64,000 nucleotides of DNA from Leishmania martiniquensis (lineage: Eukaryota > Euglenozoa > Kinetoplastea > Trypanosomatida > Trypanosomatidae), in contig NC_090150.1 of the NCBI RefSeq assembly GCF_017916325.1, positions 2,501 through 66,500 on the forward strand. The letters are read 5' to 3'. Under the pieces are notes generated by a model, which saw nothing but the letters and a program-made list of their open reading frames with translations, did no database searches and was not told the DNA's origin. Positions 31,583-40,621 of the stretch are shown here, piece by piece; the first letter of the stretch is position 1; the number at the start of each line of letters is the position of its first letter. A program made the position numbers and the translations under genes.

Positions 31583-32635
31583 GGTGTCACGAGCACCACC
31601 CTTCCACAGAAGCGATGCCTCAGCAGCGCGCCTTGGAAGCTTCCGATCCTATGGAGGCCCTCTTGATAACAAAAGGTTTTTGCCACGCAGCACAACGCGG
31701 AAGAAAAGCGGTTGGATGCGATATCTGAGGCAGAAGCAGCAGCAGCCTATGCAGCTGCGCAAATCACGCGAGGGATATGAAGAGCTTGTCCTGCCCCTTC
31801 GCACATGAAAATCAAAAAAAAACATGGAGCGTTTGGACACTGATGATGTGGACGAGAGCAGATGGCACGTGCATCAGCGCCAAAGGGAACGGCACATGGA
31901 CTTCCCCGTCAAGCGTACGCTCGACGGGCATTGCGTCAATACTGCAGCTCTGGCACAGCATTCAAGTTGGTCAGCACACAAGAGCAGAGCGCTTCACACA
32001 CATTCCTTCACGGCTTCCATCTCTCAGGTGCGAATGCCCGTGCCAAGAGGCTATGGGAGGCTTGTAGGGGGGGGGGTAGAACAGTAGGGCAGCAGTCACG
32101 TGCGCCTGCCGAGGATCGTGATGCGGTACGTACGAGCCTTCCCTTCATCACACCCCCTTCTTTCTTCGTTGAGAAAGAAAAGAGTTCGGAAGCCCCCGTG
32201 CAGCGCAGCGCGTTGCTGTCGGAGAATAGTACACATCAGGTCGAGTAGTGCGCGGTGAAGGACCTAACACACAGAAGAAGAGGAGTAGGGGCGCAAACGA
32301 AGGCGGACACGAGACAGCCAAAGTGTCAAGTGCCACCCCAACGGAGCCGTCAATGGTCTGTGCACGTGTCTCTCAGACTTACGCCTGCCCTCTCGCCCGC
32401 CAGCTGGCTGTTGAGTCACGCTTCCAGTGGTCTTTGTGTGGCGTCGCTCTCACCACCTACCATGAAGGCATGTCTAGCCCGGTGCGGATGCAGCGACCGC
32501 TTCAGGGGGATGAAGCAGGAACGAAGGGAAAAAGATGTGAGTCGGTGCGGGAACCCAAACACATACACACGTGCGCATGTACATGTGCGCGCATATGCAG
32601 ATCGCACCACGCAGCAGACCTCCGCGGTCGCCTGT
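31583..32635. other. Intergenic spacer, about 1.1 kb
   Basis: Between the transglutaminase-like gene and the FMO-like gene. No supported ORF or repeat was seen. Confidence 0.55.
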
Positions 32636-35044
32636 TCACGCACTACTGCATGGCTTCGCGGCAGCCGCTGTAAGGGACACAAAGTAGCCGCCCACAGGCG
32701 TCGGCTGGTGCCGCATCGTTTCCTCCGCCTCCGAGAGCAAAGCGCCTGTCACACCGGCCAATCGGCGCAGCGTGATTCGCCGCTCCTGCTCTACCGACGG
32801 CTGTGGGCGAATAACACCCATCACAGCGGAAGAAATGAAGTTGCGCACTTCGATGCCGCCAACATACCGCTGGAACACCTCGCCCCTCTGCACTGCATGC
32901 GTGAGGTGGGCGAGCTGGGCCTCCGCTGCGATGAGCCGCTGCTGCTCAGCCGAGTCTTCCCATTTCCTCTTCTTTTCAGCTGCCTTTGTTTTCGCTGCCG
33001 AGGAGGCCGGAGCACGAGTCGCCGATGCCGCCGCCTCCAGCGATGCTGCCGGTGCAACTCGCCGGCCCAGCTCCTGCCCGTTGCGGTCCGGCGCGCCGTA
33101 CAGCATCCACACCTCCACGCCACCCCCGCTGCACAGGTCCACGGTTCCCTCGAAAGCGGCGCTGCAGAGCTCAAAGGGCAAAAACGCAAGAAGCTTGCGG
33201 GCGGCCGTCGCTGCAACGAGCTGCACAATAGCAACTGCCAACACGTTGCTGCACGACGGCATCACGCGAAAGGCGTGCCGTCCTGGCGCCACCTGCGAGC
33301 ACAGCGGAGTCATCAGGCGGCAGATTGATGGCGAAAAGTACTGGCGCGGCAACACTGGGCAACTGCTCGGCGTGAAGTCCACGCGGATGTCGTACGAGAC
33401 CACCGGCGTGAAAGCCGTCTCTCCAGCGACAGTGATTACGGCGCTGTATGGGTCAGCTCGGATTGGCCGCGCACCGACAACTAGTACATAGTAGCCCGCC
33501 TGTGGGACGGTGAGCGTAAATGTGTCTGTGTCGGTGCTCTCTTCCCTCTGATGCCACACCCACTCCGCCCCAAGGGGTGTTGTCTGCGAAAGATCCTCAG
33601 GAAGACTTCGCAACGTGCCTGCGTACAGAACGCAGCACAGCTCCGTCCTGCTGGAGGAAGGATTCACCAGCGACACGTAAGACGGAGATTCGCTAGCGAG
33701 GAAGGCGCCATGCGTCATGTGAGAGCACAGCTGCAGACCATAGTGGTGGAAAGCGGGCGTGAGGTGCGGCCGCACGGCCCATTGCATTGCCTTCATAGTC
33801 GTCCGCGTCAGTGACTTCGCGGGTATTGTCGGGAGGTGAGAAGCGAGGAAGGCGGTGGGGTGAGCAAAGAAGAAAAAATCACGCCGCAGCTTCTCGGAGG
33901 TGCTGGGAAGCAGCAGAAGCGGCTCCAGCGACGGCGCTGGCCCTGCCCCCGCCGGCAACGGCGATGTCGGTGCGGCCGCCTTGCCCCGAATCCCTGCGTT
34001 GCGTTCCCGCTGCCCTTTGTCCGCCTCTGCTGACGCCCCAGGCGACGGTACATCTACAGAGGGCGGTGCACTACGAAGCACCCCGTTAGATAAGGCAGCC
34101 GAAACATCGACAAGGTACCGCGTCCCTTCCACCGACACAATGTTCCAACTCCATTCAAACGACTCCTCCGGCGCCGCGCCCTTCAGTTGGCCCACTACCA
34201 CTTCGGACGAGACGCCGACGCTGGCAAGCATGCGCATGTAAACGTCGGCCAAAACCGGCGCGGGCGCGCGCCGCGTCTGTAGGGCGACTGCCACTGGATC
34301 AAGGGGTACCGAAGGCTCTAACGCTATCGCCGCTTCCTTGGCCTTGCGCGCCGCGCGGGTGGGTTTGCGCTCTAACGACCTTGCCTGCTGCGAGGTCTGT
34401 TGGCCGCCGGTCAAGCCTCGCCTACTCTCCTCCTTCGCCTCCTCGCAGACCCCCGGCACGCCAACCTGCAATGCCATGTTAGAGCACAGCCACACATACA
34501 CGCATCGCGCCTTCATGATGGCGCACTGTGCGGAGGTCTGCCGCCATGTGACAGTTGTGAAGGGGACAGCAAGCTGCTCTGCGATGGCCGACCACTCCGT
34601 GGCGTCGTGCATCGGACCCACAGTGTTGCAGCGCAGATCCGCCTCGCACCGCAGGGCCTCTGGTAAACCCCAACCAGCGTCTTCGACAGGCTCGCAAGGG
34701 GTGCCCGCCTCCGCCGTCCTGCACTGAATCCCGTCCAGTGGGGTCTCTTTCTTGTACGCCGGCTTGGTGCAGTCACACGCCGCCACCACCGTCCGGGGGG
34801 CATGCACGGCCCTGCTTTCGCGCTCCATGCTAAACCCAAAATGGTGCAGATAGTCAGCGTAGCGACTAGGTGGCATCCGCGCCGCGGTTTCTTCCGGCAC
34901 ACGCGTGTATGCCTCGTAGAGCGAGGCGCCGTACTGAAGGAGGGCAAGAGGCGACGAAGAGGCGGCCGTTGTGGCGGAGGCGGCCTCTTCCTCCTTCGCC
35001 ATTTTTTCCTTCCTTCCCACGGCGGCAGCGCCCAGTGCCCTCAT
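32636..35044 (-). CDS. Transglutaminase-like (kyphoscoliosis peptidase-type) protein, probably inactive
   Basis: An 802-aa protein from the ATG at 35044; a second Met at 35002 is possible. The upstream open frame is low complexity. A core at about 178-320 follows the transglutaminase-like fold: KARCVYVWLCSNMALQVG, then VLADVYMRMLASVGVSSEVVVGQLKG, then SWNIVSVEGTRYLVDVSAALSNG, and later FFFAHPTAFLASHLP as in KY-type proteins. The Asp (about 313) is kept. The catalytic Cys expected near residues 262-266 and the His expected before WN (about 298) are absent (PVLA and WSW). Two or more beta-rich regions follow, and the C-terminal part has a short helical segment. I infer a non-catalytic scaffold; partner and location unknown. 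Confidence 0.85.
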   Translation of the reverse strand: MRALGAAAVGRKEKMAKEEEAASATTAASSSPLALLQYGASLYEAYTRVPEETAARMPPSRYADYLHHFGFSMERESRAVHAPRTVVAACDCTKPAYKKETPLDGIQCRTAEAGTPCEPVEDAGWGLPEALRCEADLRCNTVGPMHDATEWSAIAEQLAVPFTTVTWRQTSAQCAIMKARCVYVWLCSNMALQVGVPGVCEEAKEESRRGLTGGQQTSQQARSLERKPTRAARKAKEAAIALEPSVPLDPVAVALQTRRAPAPVLADVYMRMLASVGVSSEVVVGQLKGAAPEESFEWSWNIVSVEGTRYLVDVSAALSNGVLRSAPPSVDVPSPGASAEADKGQRERNAGIRGKAAAPTSPLPAGAGPAPSLEPLLLLPSTSEKLRRDFFFFAHPTAFLASHLPTIPAKSLTRTTMKAMQWAVRPHLTPAFHHYGLQLCSHMTHGAFLASESPSYVSLVNPSSSRTELCCVLYAGTLRSLPEDLSQTTPLGAEWVWHQREESTDTDTFTLTVPQAGYYVLVVGARPIRADPYSAVITVAGETAFTPVVSYDIRVDFTPSSCPVLPRQYFSPSICRLMTPLCSQVAPGRHAFRVMPSCSNVLAVAIVQLVAATAARKLLAFLPFELCSAAFEGTVDLCSGGGVEVWMLYGAPDRNGQELGRRVAPAASLEAAASATRAPASSAAKTKAAEKKRKWEDSAEQQRLIAAEAQLAHLTHAVQRGEVFQRYVGGIEVRNFISSAVMGVIRPQPSVEQERRITLRRLAGVTGALLSEAEETMRHQPTPVGGYFVSLTAAAAKPCSSA

Positions 35045-36241
35045 AGTTTGAGCAAAATGAGGGAGGCGGTAGCGAAAGCGCTGTGATGGTGCGTGGGCCG
35101 CTACTGCAACGCCCCGATGAAACAGTAAAAGGTAGAGATGTCCTGTTCTCCGCCCGAGTGCACGGCAGCCACAGGGAAAGAGAGGGAGGGAGGGGAGAAG
35201 GGGGCATATGGAATGCGCGAGCGTAAACAGCGGAGCCAACGGGCGGGGGGAAGGAGGAGGTGGAGAGGAAAGAATGCAAAGTAAGCGGAAGATGGTCACC
35301 TGGCGTCGGCACAGACAAAAAGAAGACATGCGCGTCAGCCGCCCCCAACATTTCCTGCAAAGTTCTGCGCTTTCGTGTGTGTGGGCATTCTCCTGCTGAG
35401 CAGGTCGAAGCACCCCTTGCCGACAGCTAACCACTCGCGCTGACCTCCTCAGCGGATGCCAAGCTGGAAGCGTCACGCTGCCCTTCCCGCCAGCATCATC
35501 CCTGCAAGAGTCCCGCGCAAACAGCGAGCGAACCCCCCCCACCCCACCCACGGAGCAGATGGCACGGGAGAGCAAGAGAGACGAGGCAGAATGGGGAAAG
35601 CCCTTCGCTCTTCGTGTTTCTCTGCACTTTTCCTGCATTCTGTGCAAGGTGGTTACCTCACGGTGCTGGCGGAAGCGCCTGCTCGTGTTGATCCCACCAG
35701 CCTCTCTGAGTTATGGTGTCGCCCCCATCACCTGTTCTCACAGGGAGAGAGGGCCCGTCTAACGGGGGAAAGAGACGCAGAGATCCCAAGCGAATGCGTG
35801 GGGAAAGAAGAGGCGAAGGGGAGCACGCACATCTGCTCTCCATCTACCCCTCTTTCCCCAACCTCGACCGGGTCTCTCCTACTCCATCCTTCCTTCGGAG
35901 CTCCACACCTTTAACGCGTATGCTGCACAGGCCGTCTTCCTTCGCTGGGACTCATGGGGCCTTGTATCAGCGTGCAGGTTTGCGTATTGAGTGGGATGGG
36001 AAGAGGGCACACGCGACGATGTGTACAGCCACGAAAAGAGAGGGGGGAGGAACGTCGTGCTTTGGAAGAGAACGCCAAGTGACTGTAAGAGTCACTGCAC
36101 CCCGCATGCGGGAGACCCCCGCCACGGATCCTCCCTCCTCTCCTTCCCTCTCTCTTCCTGTGCAGTCATCCCACCGCGCCCGCGCTCGTACTTTCCCCAA
36201 TCTATGCATGTCCTCTTGCTCTCTCGGACGACTCTTCAGTG
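35045..36241. other. Intergenic spacer, about 1.2 kb
   Basis: Between the carrier gene and the transglutaminase-like gene. It is GC-rich with no supported ORF. Confidence 0.55.
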
Positions 36242-37198
36242 CTACTCCGCCACCGATCTGTCGGGCTCGGCGATCGGATCGATAATGCACACCACTGGAA
36301 CCGCCAGTGGCCTACGGTGGCGCATCTGCGCATACGTGAACAGTGCCAGCTCGAACGAGTAAATTTGTGTGGCTTTGCTGATCACGCTACGAAGAATCTG
36401 TGGGGTCAATCCTTTGTAGAAGCCGAGGAAGCCGTCCGCCTCATAAATGTGCCGCACAGTCGGCATCACCCGCACGTAGTCGTGCTTCCCCGTCACCTTG
36501 TTCACGGTGCGCAGGTGGTTCATAACAACATTATACGGGTACGCAACGCCGACAGCCACGAGCTTTGCTATCATCGTCAAGGACACCATCGCCGCTGTGG
36601 ACCACCAGAAGCCGCGCTCGCCGAAGTCGCCCTCGTGCGTGACTCGCTTCAGCAGCTCATACACAGTCCAGAAGCACCCCTCTTCTACGAAGCGGCCGGC
36701 AATGTTTGTGACTGTGCCGCGGTACAGCCCTCGAAAGCCGTCGCGGCGCATGACATCGCTGAAGACCTGAGAAATAGTCAGCCTGTCGTCTACTTGCACC
36801 CGGGTGCGAATGACGAACAGCGGAGAGAGGGTGAGGTTGGTGGCGGTGACGGCGCCAAATGCGCAGATCATCGGTCGCACCTGCTCGCTCACCCTCGTAT
36901 TGGCGAGCTCGCTCTTGAGAAAGCGGTAGGTGGGAAGGTAGACCGCGTTGGATGGCATGGAGGCCATAATGTTGGCGCCCAGACCGCGGCCAAACGCGTG
37001 GGCAAGGCCTTCGTTGAAGAGCTCGCGCGCGGTGATCAGCAGGCTCTTGTGAGACTTCCCTGTGGCCGATCGATCTGCCGACAGGCGCACGCGAATAGTG
37101 TCTAGTGGGTTCGTAACGCACGTCGAGCAGACGCCAGCAAACCCGCCGGCGAAGACGGAGACTAAATTGTCCCTTTCGGTGCACGATGTGGACGCCAT
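36242..37198 (-). CDS. Mitochondrial carrier family (SLC25), folate/nucleotide-carrier type
   Basis: A 318-aa protein from the ATG at 37198 (MASTSCTERD). Three repeats each carry a carrier signature: NPLDTIRVRL (30-39), SPLFVIRTRVQ (125-135) and YPYNVVMNHLR (220-230). The second and third, with PLF in place of PxD/E and YPYxVV, match the SLC25A32/SLC25A33/NDT group that carries folate, FAD, NAD or pyrimidine nucleotides. GFRGLYRG (154-161) and GFLGFYKG are the matrix-loop motifs. In repeat 3 the usual basic residue of Px(D/E)xx(K/R) is Met, weakening one matrix salt bridge. It should sit in the inner mitochondrial membrane. The exact substrate cannot be read from sequence. Confidence 0.93.
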   Translation of the reverse strand: MASTSCTERDNLVSVFAGGFAGVCSTCVTNPLDTIRVRLSADRSATGKSHKSLLITARELFNEGLAHAFGRGLGANIMASMPSNAVYLPTYRFLKSELANTRVSEQVRPMICAFGAVTATNLTLSPLFVIRTRVQVDDRLTISQVFSDVMRRDGFRGLYRGTVTNIAGRFVEEGCFWTVYELLKRVTHEGDFGERGFWWSTAAMVSLTMIAKLVAVGVAYPYNVVMNHLRTVNKVTGKHDYVRVMPTVRHIYEADGFLGFYKGLTPQILRSVISKATQIYSFELALFTYAQMRHRRPLAVPVVCIIDPIAEPDRSVAE

Positions 37199-40100
37199 GA
37201 CCCACAAAGGGGATGAGATGCTCTACGGGCGCGTAGGAGTTTGTGACGGTGCGGGGGCGTGGGGGGGGGGGCCGCACCCTTCGGCTAATAAAGGCACCAC
37301 CAAAGGAGTATTTAGGCCAAGAGAGTGGGTCGTATGATTAGCGGTAAAGGCGGAAGATGGAGGGAGAGGGAGGAGCATTTCAATGAGCGAGGCAGCGACA
37401 TCCAGCCAGTGCGCGGCAGAGAGGAGCGAGAAAGGGGGGAAGAGGAACCAAAGGAGGAGACGATCAACACGCGAGCGGAGACAGAGAGAGGCACATACAG
37501 TGACGCTTAGAATTTCACCCCTCGTGCGCTCGAAGGTGCGCACGCCTGCAGAAGCCTTCTGTTGTCTGTGGGCGTTGATGTGGCAGCAGCTGCAGGCGTT
37601 GCCCTGTGAATGGTGTTCTGATTGCGAATGCGCTGCACGCTCCGGGAGAGGGAGGGGAGGAAAAGAGGACAGAGGATGTGTAAAGGGTAAATCTTCAGAG
37701 GATGGGGGGGCATGGACCCATGCGCATGAGCCGTCTTCGTTGCCTTACATGGGCTTTTTCGTTGTCCAAAAAGGTGGTGATGAGCTGCCGCTGCCGCCGT
37801 CCCTGAGAATGGCTGCGGCCTATCATATAGTACGCGTCTCACAATAGGGACGGCCAGCGCCCAGCTCCGCGCTCCCCCTCCCACTCCTCCCTCCTCTTTG
37901 ACTTTCCGGGGAAGAGAATGCGAGGCCGAGCACTGTCATTACTTGTACGGGGATACACGGAGCAGAAAGCGCGCAGCAGCTGCGCTAGCCGAATCCTCTT
38001 GGGCAGCGGCGAATACTCAGAGCCGATGCTGTTACTTTCAGCGTCATGGGCGGCAAGGGCGCCTCTCTTATAGTGTACACACAACACCGTCATAGCAACC
38101 ATTGGCCTTGTACAGAGGGCACATCCGGCTATGTCAGACAGGAAGAAGGACTGTACCGAGCTCCACAGGGCAGAGAGAAAGCGTTACAATGCGGGTCGAG
38201 CTGAGCACACAAGGGCTGCTGCGGGACGCCTCGTCCGAAAGAAGGGCAACCCATGATCACTATAGCAAGAGCATCGGAAGCACCTAGCGTTGATTAGGCC
38301 AGCCAGCTATGGTGCCTCAACCATGTGCACAGCATCAAAAGGGGAATGGTGATCGGCGCCGAGGGGCGCACGTTTCTTGTCACGTGTCGTACCCCTCCTC
38401 CTTCCAGGTTGGACTGCCGGCATGTGCGAGAGGTGCGGCTGTGCTTGACTGTGCCGGAGGGAAAGCCCTCAGGACAGAGAGTACCTCTGGAGGGTCGTCG
38501 TGTGGGTTCGCTTTAGCATCCTCTGCCCCTTTCGGTATCGGCATGAAAAGAGGCATGAATGAGCTGCAGACGTTGGGCAGCGGCGGCTTCTGGAGACCCT
38601 GCGTCGTGAAGCGCCTCCCTCTCCAGCCTACTCGCACCTTCGCCCCCCCATCCATGGCTTGCTCAACTGACTGCTTTCTGTTTGGTGAATGGCGCCAGTG
38701 CCTCGCGCCCAGCTGTCGACACCTCCGAGACTCTCGGGGTGGAGCACCGAACGCAGGCACTGTTGCGGATGTGAGGAGGTCAGAGTCTGCTGGCGAGCAA
38801 GCTCTCTTCTCACATCTACCCCAACGTCCCTTGCGTGAGAGTGGCGGCTGGCGGAAGGAGGGCTCTCGAGGCTGTTGGTGGCGCAGAAAAGGGGGCGATC
38901 ATAGCGCTCTCCGCGCGGAATTCATCCTCCGCACATTCAAGCGAAAGCAAAAACGCTTCGAGACGCAATCGACGCCAACGCCTCTGAGTTCGCCAGATGT
39001 GCGTCCCTCACACGCACACACACACACACAAGCATGCACGAGACGAGTATGCATGGCTTTAAGAGGAAAAAAAAAGATCGATTGCCCAGTTTATTGTCGG
39101 CACCTATCGAGGTCGACTCCCTCACGTGGAAGGGCGCCGACAGCGGCGTGCTCCGCTCTTCCCGCATCGCTGAGTTAGCGGACGCTGCTACTCTTCCCGC
39201 GTTCCGCTCGCAATCGCTGGAGAGTCGGTGGCAGACTACTGCCACCCCCAGAGCAGCCGCGATTTCGGAAGATGGCGAAGACGGCCTTCTGTCTACAGAT
39301 GCCTCTCGAGCAGGATGGCGTGGGTTAACCTATTATGGCGCAGCAAGGAGTACGGAGGGCCGCGCATCAGCGCGGGCTCGACGGCTCGGCCCTCGCGGTA
39401 GGGTTGTCTCACCTGCCGAGACACATCTCCACTAACCATTTTTCGCCCAGGAACTCCATGTGCAGCCACCCCCCAGCGCTCAAATGCATCCGTCGAGAGC
39501 GTCGACACAACACCACTTTCCTCGAGAACCAAAGGCAAGCCGGTAGCCAAGCGCATACCTGTCACTTTCACACGGAGAGGACGAAACAATTTCGGCCTAA
39601 GCGGTACTGGTGAAAGTTGTGTCTCCTTTCACGCGCAGTCTGTTCCACGCAACGGGTGAACGTCAGCGGAGCGAGTGAGTAGTGGCCCTTTTCCTGTGTT
39701 GACGTATTTTTCGCACAGCCCGCGCACACACCTTCTCGAAGGAGGGATGGATGGAGAGTTGAGAAAAAAAAAAGAAAGCCTCTGCGCTGGAGGGCACCGC
39801 GCCAAAGAGGCAGCTACTCTGTCCTCGGCATCCGCCCCCGCCCAACGCCCATCGGAGCTCGCGGAGGGACGCTGTCGAAAGAAAAGGTCAAAAAAGCGCA
39901 GTAGTGAAGAAGACTGAGAGAGCGCACATGGCATGTGCATACGCTGCAAATAAAAAAGAGAGACGTACACGCGAAGATATTTGTTGCTCTCCCGAAAAGC
40001 GGCAGCCACAGTGGCAGGGTCATCTGTGAAGCATTTTTGTTCTACTTTAGTCGCAGCAGCAGGCTGCCTCGGCCATTTGCGAGGCGCCTGGCGGACACTG

Positions 40101-40621
40101 TGTATGTTTGTAAGCGGCCGCTGATGCTTTTTTTTCTGCAGTCTTTAGTCATTCTTCCTGTTATGCGTTACTTCCCTTTTACGCACGTTGAGGAGACGAG
40201 CGGTTTCCCACGCTCCCTCCTCAGCTTCGCTGTGGGTAAGGGGAGAGAGAAGGGTGGCGTGGCTTCTGCGTCTGCGCACTGGTAAAGCGAGCCCTCTCGC
40301 CAGTCCTCCTCACCCCCCCCCACTCACTTGCTGCACTTGAGGAAAGAATAATTATACGTTTGTACCCGGACATGCTGCATTCCAGCGCGCAACTCCACTT
40401 GGTGTGGGGGAGAGAGCTAAGCGTAGGCACAGCGCAAAAACGCGCCGAAAGAAATGCGCGCACGCACAGTCATGCATATAGAGACCCTGGAAGCCCCGCG
40501 CCACCATCAACACCGCCACCACCCGAGCTATGCGCCGCGTCCCCACTTTTCCACCACTCCTCTGCCTCTTCCATCCAGCCCGCATCTACGCCTGCTCCGG
40601 TTCACAATCGTTGCAGAAATT
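37199..40621. other. Intergenic spacer, 3.4 kb, with possible decayed retroposon
   Basis: Between the helicase and the carrier. The part at about 38380-38860 shows weak resemblance, on the minus strand, to the SIDER-like copies. ORFs at 38309-39178 (plus) and 39293-39589 (minus) have no recognised domain and no consistent support as genes. The stretch near the helicase stop should be its 3' UTR. Confidence 0.5.

Noticed and set aside
38309..39178. 289-codon plus ORF in the carrier-helicase spacer
   Set aside because: Wrong strand and partly over a possible decayed retroposon; no domain.
39293..39589. 98-codon minus ORF (MFRPLRVKVTG...)
   Set aside because: Composition is fairly protein-like, but there is no recognised domain and no clear splice-acceptor tract just upstream; too weak to call.
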